A DNA stretch of 64,000 nucleotides from an uncultured Methylococcaceae bacterium. GTDB lineage: Bacteria; Pseudomonadota; Gammaproteobacteria; Methylococcales; Methylomonadaceae. The notes below the pieces were generated by a model. The model saw nothing but the letters and a program-made list of their open reading frames with translations. It ran no database searches and was not told the origin of the DNA. The stretch is from the NCBI GenBank assembly GCA_903917345.1, contig CAIXAE010000003.1:80680-144679 (forward strand). The letters are read 5' to 3'. Shown piece after piece: positions 58,029-64,000 of this stretch; the first letter of the stretch is position 1; every line of letters starts with the position of its first letter. The position numbers and the translations under genes were made by a program.

Positions 58029-59981
58029 GTGACTGTTGAAACAAAAAAAGAAACGCTAGGTTTTCAAACTGAAGTAAAACACCTCTTACATCTAATGATT
58101 CACTCCTTGTACAGTAACAAGGAAATCTTCCTTAGAGAATTAATCTCTAACGCGTCTGACGCAGCCGATAAACTCCGTTTTGAAGCACTATCAAATGATG
58201 CTTTATACGAAGGCGATAGTGAGTTAAAAATTCGCATTGAGTTCGATAAAGATAAAAAAACCGTCAGCATTATCGATAATGGTATTGGTATGACCCGTGC
58301 CGAAGTACAAGAACATATAGGTACTATCGCAAAATCAGGTACTAAACAATTTTTTGAAGCCCTAACCGGTGAACAAGCTAAAGACAGCGAGTTAATTGGT
58401 CAATTTGGGGTAGGTTTCTACTCAGCATTTATTGTCGCTGATAAAGTCACTTTAACTACACGTAAAGCGGGTGCTGATAAATCTCAAGCAACACGTTGGG
58501 AATCTGCAGGTGAGGGTGATTACACCATCGAAGCTGTTGAAAAAGCGACTCGCGGTACTGAAATCGTTCTACATTTAAAAGAAGCTGAATTAGAGTTTTT
58601 AGACGGTTATCGTATCCGTTCTATCGTTAGAAAATTCTCAGATCATATTTCTTTACCTATCATTATGGATAAAGAACCAGAACCTTCTTATGATGATGAA
58701 GACGAAGCGGAAGAGGGCGTAGAAAAAACTGAAAAACCAGTAGCAGCCATTGAAGAAGAAACTATTAATAGTGCTTCTGCGTTATGGACTAAATCTCGTC
58801 AAGAAATTAGTGATGAAGATTACAACGAATTTTATAAACACGTAGGTCATGATTTCCAAGACCCTCTAACATTTGTCCACAGTAAAGTAGAAGGCACTAA
58901 CGAGTATACTTTATTGCTTTACACCCCTGCGCGTGCTCCTTTTGATTTGTGGGATAGAGATGCAAAACACGGTGTAAAACTCTACATCCGTAAAGTGTTT
59001 ATCACAGATGATGCAGAGCAATTAATGCCACGTTATTTGCGTTTTATCAGAGGTATTATTGATGCAAACTCTTTACCTTTAAACGTATCTAGAGAAATTC
59101 TGCAACAAAGCAAACAAATCAGTGCGATTAAATCGGGTGCCGTTAAAAAAGTCTTGGGCATGTTAGAAAACTTGGCTAAGAATGAAGCTGAGAAATATGA
59201 AACTTTCTGGGCACAATTCGGTAATGTGATTAAAGAAGGTCCTATCGAAGATCATGCCAATAAAGATCGTGTGGCCAAGTTATTGCGTTTCGCTTCTACT
59301 CATAATGATACTGATAAACAATCAGTGTCTTTAGAAGATTACGTTAGTCGTATGAAAGAAGGTCAAGACAACATTTATTATGTAACAGCGGATAGTTTCT
59401 CAGCGGCTAAAAACAGTCCGCATTTAGAAATCTTCCGTAAAAAAGGTATCGAAGTTTTATTACTATCTGACCGTATTGATGAATGGTTGGTGTCTAATTT
59501 AGATGAATTTGATGGTAAGCATTTACAGTCGGTAGCTAAAGGTGATTTAAACCTAGGTGACTTAGCGGATACCGAAGAAGAAAAAGCCCAGCAAGAAGAA
59601 GTGACTAAAGACTTTGAATCCGTATTAACGCAAATTAAAGAAGTGTTAGCAGATAAAGTCAGTGAAGTCCGTTTGAGTCATCGTTTAACAGAATCACCTG
59701 CGTGTTTGGTGGCGGATGTATACGGCATGAGTTTAAACATGGAACGCATTATGAAGGAAGCCGGACAATCTATGGGCTTCGGTGGTAAAAAACCGGTCTT
59801 TGAGATTAATCCTACGCATCCTTTAGTCGTTAAGTTAAAAGCAGAACAAGACGATACACGTTTTGCTGACTTAAGCCATATCTTGTTTGATCAAGCTATT
59901 TTGAGTGAAGGTGGTCATTTAGAAGATCCGGCCGCTTTTGTACATAAGTTAAATGGTTTATTACAAGGTTTATTAAAGTAA
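58029..59981 (+). CDS. htpG: Chaperone HtpG (Hsp90)
   Basis: HtpG is the bacterial Hsp90, an ATP-driven dimeric chaperone. The 650-residue protein has the GHKL ATPase motifs [28 protein letters not shown] and [11 protein letters not shown], a short acidic linker (about 217-245), the middle domain with the [17 protein letters not shown] segment and the [11 protein letters not shown] catalytic-loop motif, and a C-terminal dimerisation domain. Start is GTG at 58029 with TAAGGA 8 bp upstream. A strong terminator follows. Confidence 0.97.
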   Translation: MTVETKKETLGFQTEVKHLLHLMIHSLYSNKEIFLRELISNASDAADKLRFEALSNDALYEGDSELKIRIEFDKDKKTVSIIDNGIGMTRAEVQEHIGTIAKSGTKQFFEALTGEQAKDSELIGQFGVGFYSAFIVADKVTLTTRKAGADKSQATRWESAGEGDYTIEAVEKATRGTEIVLHLKEAELEFLDGYRIRSIVRKFSDHISLPIIMDKEPEPSYDDEDEAEEGVEKTEKPVAAIEEETINSASALWTKSRQEISDEDYNEFYKHVGHDFQDPLTFVHSKVEGTNEYTLLLYTPARAPFDLWDRDAKHGVKLYIRKVFITDDAEQLMPRYLRFIRGIIDANSLPLNVSREILQQSKQISAIKSGAVKKVLGMLENLAKNEAEKYETFWAQFGNVIKEGPIEDHANKDRVAKLLRFASTHNDTDKQSVSLEDYVSRMKEGQDNIYYVTADSFSAAKNSPHLEIFRKKGIEVLLLSDRIDEWLVSNLDEFDGKHLQSVAKGDLNLGDLADTEEEKAQQEEVTKDFESVLTQIKEVLADKVSEVRLSHRLTESPACLVADVYGMSLNMERIMKEAGQSMGFGGKKPVFEINPTHPLVVKLKAEQDDTRFADLSHILFDQAILSEGGHLEDPAAFVHKLNGLLQGLLK

Positions 59982-59994
59982 ACTGTTAAACTTT

Positions 59995-60024
59995 AAAAAG
60001 GCCGGGTTAAACCGGCCTTTTTTT
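59995..60024 (+). terminator. Rho-independent terminator of htpG
   Basis: AAAAAGGCCGGGTT pairs with AACCGGCCTTTTT, followed by TTTT. It lies 14 bp after the htpG stop. Confidence 0.93.
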
Positions 60025-60078
60025 ATGCGTGAGAATAAGGTTAAATACACGTACTTAAATTATAAACATTAGGAATTT

Positions 60079-60723
60079 ATGCAATATTTGTCTGAACTGC
60101 TTAATATATTTTTACATTTGGATCATTATCTGAGTGAGATCATTCAAAACTATGGGGCTTTAACGTATGCTTTGTTGTTTCTGATTGTATTTTGCGAAAC
60201 AGGTTTAGTCTTCTTACCTTTTTTACCCGGAGATTCGTTATTATTTGCAGCAGGAGCTTTTGCCGCTAAAGGTGATATGACGGTTGGTATTTTATTTGTT
60301 AGTTTGGCATTTTCTGCGGTGATGGGAGATATGCTTAATTATCAGGTCGGTCGTTATTTGGGGCCCAAATTAGCTGGGCAAAAGACGCTTAAATTTATCA
60401 ATAAGGCTCACATTGTGAAAACCCAAGAGTTTTATGATACGTACGGTGCTAAAACGATTATTATTGCTAGGTTTGTACCTGTCATTCGAACTTTTGCGCC
60501 GTTTGTTGCGGGCATAGGGTCTATGGCTTATAAGCGGTTTTTGCAGTTTAATGTGGTCGGTGCAGCGGCTTGGGTAGCCATTTGTTTGGCGGCTGGCTAC
60601 CTATTTGGCAATATTCCTGTTGTTAAGAATAACTTTTCTATGGTGATATTAGGTATTGTCTTTGTATCCATCTTACCTGCAGTCATTGAGGTTGTTCGAC
60701 ACAAATATCTAAAAGCTAATTAA
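60079..60723 (+). CDS. DedA-family membrane protein
   Basis: The 214-residue protein is a DedA/VTT-type inner-membrane protein; recent work shows family members recycle polyprenyl phosphate or flip phospholipid. Motifs present are ETGLVFLPFLPGDSLLFAAG (about 41-60), the GDMLNYQVGRYLG segment and RFVPVIRTFAPFVAGIGSM with the essential arginines. Five or so hydrophobic segments fit. Monocistronic after the htpG terminator, and 9 bp from the kup stop, so the two genes converge with almost no spacer. Confidence 0.93.
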   Translation: MQYLSELLNIFLHLDHYLSEIIQNYGALTYALLFLIVFCETGLVFLPFLPGDSLLFAAGAFAAKGDMTVGILFVSLAFSAVMGDMLNYQVGRYLGPKLAGQKTLKFINKAHIVKTQEFYDTYGAKTIIIARFVPVIRTFAPFVAGIGSMAYKRFLQFNVVGAAAWVAICLAAGYLFGNIPVVKNNFSMVILGIVFVSILPAVIEVVRHKYLKAN

Positions 60724-60732
60724 TCCAAAGTT

Positions 60733-62640
60733 TTAAAGTTCGATTCTAATGCCTAGTTGGACTACACGGTCCACAGGGATTTTAAAGAAATGTATGGCGC
60801 TAGATGAGTTGTTAAATAAAAATTTGAATAAGCCTCTACGCCATTTAGGCATGGGGCTTTTGTTACGGAATGCGATTTCTTCACTACCGATAAAGAAGGA
60901 GGCTTGCTTTGGGTTAATCACTAACCCTTCTTTAGCGCAGAGTTCTAATGCTCTGCGGACATCGGCATCTTGTTTAAAACCATAATAAAGTTTTACGCGA
61001 TAGAAGTTTCGGGTTTTACCAAAGGTTCTTATTTTTAATAAATGCGCTTCATCAACATAAGGTTCATTGGTTGTAACAATAGTAAGTACTACAATTTGCT
61101 TATGTAAAACATGATTGTGTTTGATGTTATGCAAGAATACTTCCGGTAAGCCATGTAGCGTGCGAGTTAAGTAGATAGCAGTTCCGTCAACCGTAGCGAA
61201 ATCCATGGTGTTTTTTGCTTCAAAATCTTCGAATAAGGTGCGCCTTGCTTCCATGTAGTGGTTAACTAAACCACGACCTTTGATCCATGTGGTCAATATG
61301 ATAAATAACACGCTAGCAATTACTAAGGGTAGCCACCCCCCTGTGTGGATTTTTAAACTATTTGAGGAAAGAAAGGCGATGTCAACAATAAGGAATGCAC
61401 CTAAAAAGCTTAAACGGGTGGGTTTGTTCCAACTCCAAAGTTCTTTGAAAATGATAGATGCTAATATGGTGTCTACAATCATGGTGCCGGTAACTGCTAT
61501 GCCATAGGCAGAGGCTAAAGCAGAAGACGATTTAAAGGTGAGGACTAAGATAAAGACTGAAACCATTAACATCCAATTAACAGCAGGGACATAAACTTGT
61601 CCCATAGATTCACCCGAAGTGTGCAATATGTTCATGCGTGGGCAATATCCAAGTTGTACCGCTTGTCGAGTCACTGAAAATGCGCCAGAGATAACGGCTT
61701 GTGAGGCGATTACAGTGGCAAATGTTGATAGAATTAAAAGCGGATAAAGTGCCCAAGTAGGTGCCAGTAAATAGAAGGGATTTTGGATAGCTTCGGGATG
61801 GTTGATGAGTAACGCGCCTTGACCAAAGTAGTTGAGTAATAAAGCTGGAAAAACAAAACCAAACCAAGCGTAACGAATCGGTTTAAGTCCAAAATGTCCC
61901 ATGTCGGCATAAAGGGCTTCAGCTCCTGTGATGGCAAGCACAACAGCACCTAAAATTAAAAAGCCATGCCAACCAAGTTCGAATAATAAGTGTAGAGCAT
62001 AATATGGATTTATAGCCATCAATACACTGGGTGCTTCAGCGATATTAATGACTCCTAAAACAGCAAGTAAGCTAAACCAAAATATCATGATAGGTGAGAA
62101 TATTTTGCCAACTTTGCCGGTTCCTTTTGCTTGAATAACGAATAGACCGCCTAAGACAGCTATGGTTATAGGTAAAATGTAGTTGTCTAAAGAGGGGGCA
62201 ATAATTTGTAAGCCTTCGACCGCACTAAGTACCGAGATAGCAGGGGTGATCATACTATCGCCAAAGAATAGAGAGGCTCCAAGTAGCCCTAATATGATAA
62301 TGAAACTAGATTTTTTGGTAGTTTTGATTTTGTTATTAGATTCTGACTTTTTTACACCTTGTAATGCGAGAGCCATAAGCGCCATGATACCACCTTCACC
62401 TTTATTATCAGCTCGCATAATAAAAATCGCATATTTTGTAGTAACTACCAATGTGATAGACCAAAAAATTAAAGATAGAACGCCGAGAACATGCGGTGTA
62501 TCAATGCTGACACCATCTTTAAATACTTCTTTTAAAGCATAGAGTGGGCTGGTGCCGATATCCCCAAAGACCACGCCAATTGCACCTAGTGCTAAACTGG
62601 TCAATGGTTGTTTTGAATGTGAGCTTGAATGAATTGACAT
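60733..62640 (-). CDS. kup: Low-affinity potassium transporter Kup
   Basis: Kup is a proton-coupled potassium importer of the KUP/HAK/KT family. The 635-residue protein begins (after a polar 12-residue head) with LALGAIGVVFGDIGTSPLYALKE, the family signature, and shows about twelve membrane helices up to residue 450. A C-terminal cytoplasmic domain follows. GEGGIMALMALALQG and DNYILPITIAVL also fit. Start ATG at 62640. It is divergent from tgt with a 260-bp gap. Confidence 0.97.
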   Translation of the reverse strand: MSIHSSSHSKQPLTSLALGAIGVVFGDIGTSPLYALKEVFKDGVSIDTPHVLGVLSLIFWSITLVVTTKYAIFIMRADNKGEGGIMALMALALQGVKKSESNNKIKTTKKSSFIIILGLLGASLFFGDSMITPAISVLSAVEGLQIIAPSLDNYILPITIAVLGGLFVIQAKGTGKVGKIFSPIMIFWFSLLAVLGVINIAEAPSVLMAINPYYALHLLFELGWHGFLILGAVVLAITGAEALYADMGHFGLKPIRYAWFGFVFPALLLNYFGQGALLINHPEAIQNPFYLLAPTWALYPLLILSTFATVIASQAVISGAFSVTRQAVQLGYCPRMNILHTSGESMGQVYVPAVNWMLMVSVFILVLTFKSSSALASAYGIAVTGTMIVDTILASIIFKELWSWNKPTRLSFLGAFLIVDIAFLSSNSLKIHTGGWLPLVIASVLFIILTTWIKGRGLVNHYMEARRTLFEDFEAKNTMDFATVDGTAIYLTRTLHGLPEVFLHNIKHNHVLHKQIVVLTIVTTNEPYVDEAHLLKIRTFGKTRNFYRVKLYYGFKQDADVRRALELCAKEGLVINPKQASFFIGSEEIAFRNKSPMPKWRRGLFKFLFNNSSSAIHFFKIPVDRVVQLGIRIEL

Positions 62641-62833
62641 GTTTATTTCTTTAAAAATCGATCAATGAATTAAATTAATGAGCACTAAATGACAGGATTG
62701 TAATACGTTTGATGTGTAAATTATTCTGAATTTTAAGTTAAGTAGTTTTAATAATAAACCTAAGGCAGAAAAATAACTGAGTGTTGTGGCGGTCACGACA
62801 GCGAGCCTACAAATGCATTCGTCTTAAACTGAC

Positions 62834-64000
<1,167 letters not shown>

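Overview
The window is 64 kb of low-GC (about 40 %) chromosomal DNA from a gammaproteobacterium. Evidence for this is the pdxA-ksgA, hemCDXY, rlmH-maf-rng-yhdP-nit, tldD/pmbA and aceE-aceF-lpdA groupings, and a PcnB whose start appears to be the same rare AUU codon used in Escherichia coli. A complete pqqABCDE set means the cell makes pyrroloquinoline quinone and so probably runs PQQ-dependent alcohol or sugar dehydrogenases. A methylotroph or methanotroph of the Methylococcales type would fit, but no methanol or methane oxidation gene lies here, so that is inference. There are no transposases, phage genes, tRNAs, rRNAs or CRISPR arrays; this is mostly conserved core genome.

Layout. 1-290: a degenerate 21-bp tandem repeat array running off the left edge. 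353-2850 (minus): EVE-domain protein, ksgA, pdxA. 3020-7166 (plus): the haem operon hemC-hemD-hemX-hemY. 7167-11382 (minus): ubiD-prlC, then an RDD membrane protein preceded by a 59-residue membrane microprotein. 11607-17004 (plus): pcnB, folK, panB, panC, panD, rlmH, maf. 17001-26734 (plus): rng, yhdP, nit, bamC, tldD, pmbA. 26795-28962 (minus): pyrD, thiO. 29320-30240: a probable outer-membrane beta-barrel protein with a perfect FNR-type box upstream. 30389-30722: a gene-free stretch with long inverted repeats. 30815-32371 (plus): prolyl aminopeptidase-like hydrolase and ubiX. 32374-35661 (minus): pqqABCDE, with two tandem terminators after pqqA. 35853-36852: a small membrane protein and a MoeB/ThiF-like protein. 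36990-38976: groES-groEL behind a perfect CIRCE operator. 39102-45172: a GST/SspA-like protein, then the pyruvate dehydrogenase operon on the minus strand. 45442-48575: proS and a CNNM/CorC-type membrane protein. 48774-57955: GH17-GT2 glucan synthase, class I fumarase, then an alpha/beta hydrolase, a VirJ/AcvB-like protein and MprF. 58029-64000: htpG with a sigma-32-type promoter, a DedA protein, kup, and tgt cut by the right edge.

How the genes work together. hemC and hemD make uroporphyrinogen III. UbiX supplies the prenylated flavin needed by UbiD for ubiquinone synthesis. panB/panC/panD give pantothenate. pyrD and thiO serve pyrimidine and thiamine synthesis. YhdP, BamC, the glucan synthase, the VirJ-MprF pair, DedA and the beta-barrel protein all concern the envelope. 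Heat-shock control looks split: groESL carries a HrcA (CIRCE) operator, while htpG carries a sigma-32 promoter. The most distinctive observations are the 21-bp array, the AUU start of pcnB, the unannotated microprotein coupled to the RDD gene, the short leader ORF overlapping the envelope hydrolase start, the pqqA/pqqB attenuation-like terminators, and the inverted-repeat element at 30.4-30.7 kb. I see no clear candidate for a wholly new multi-gene system.
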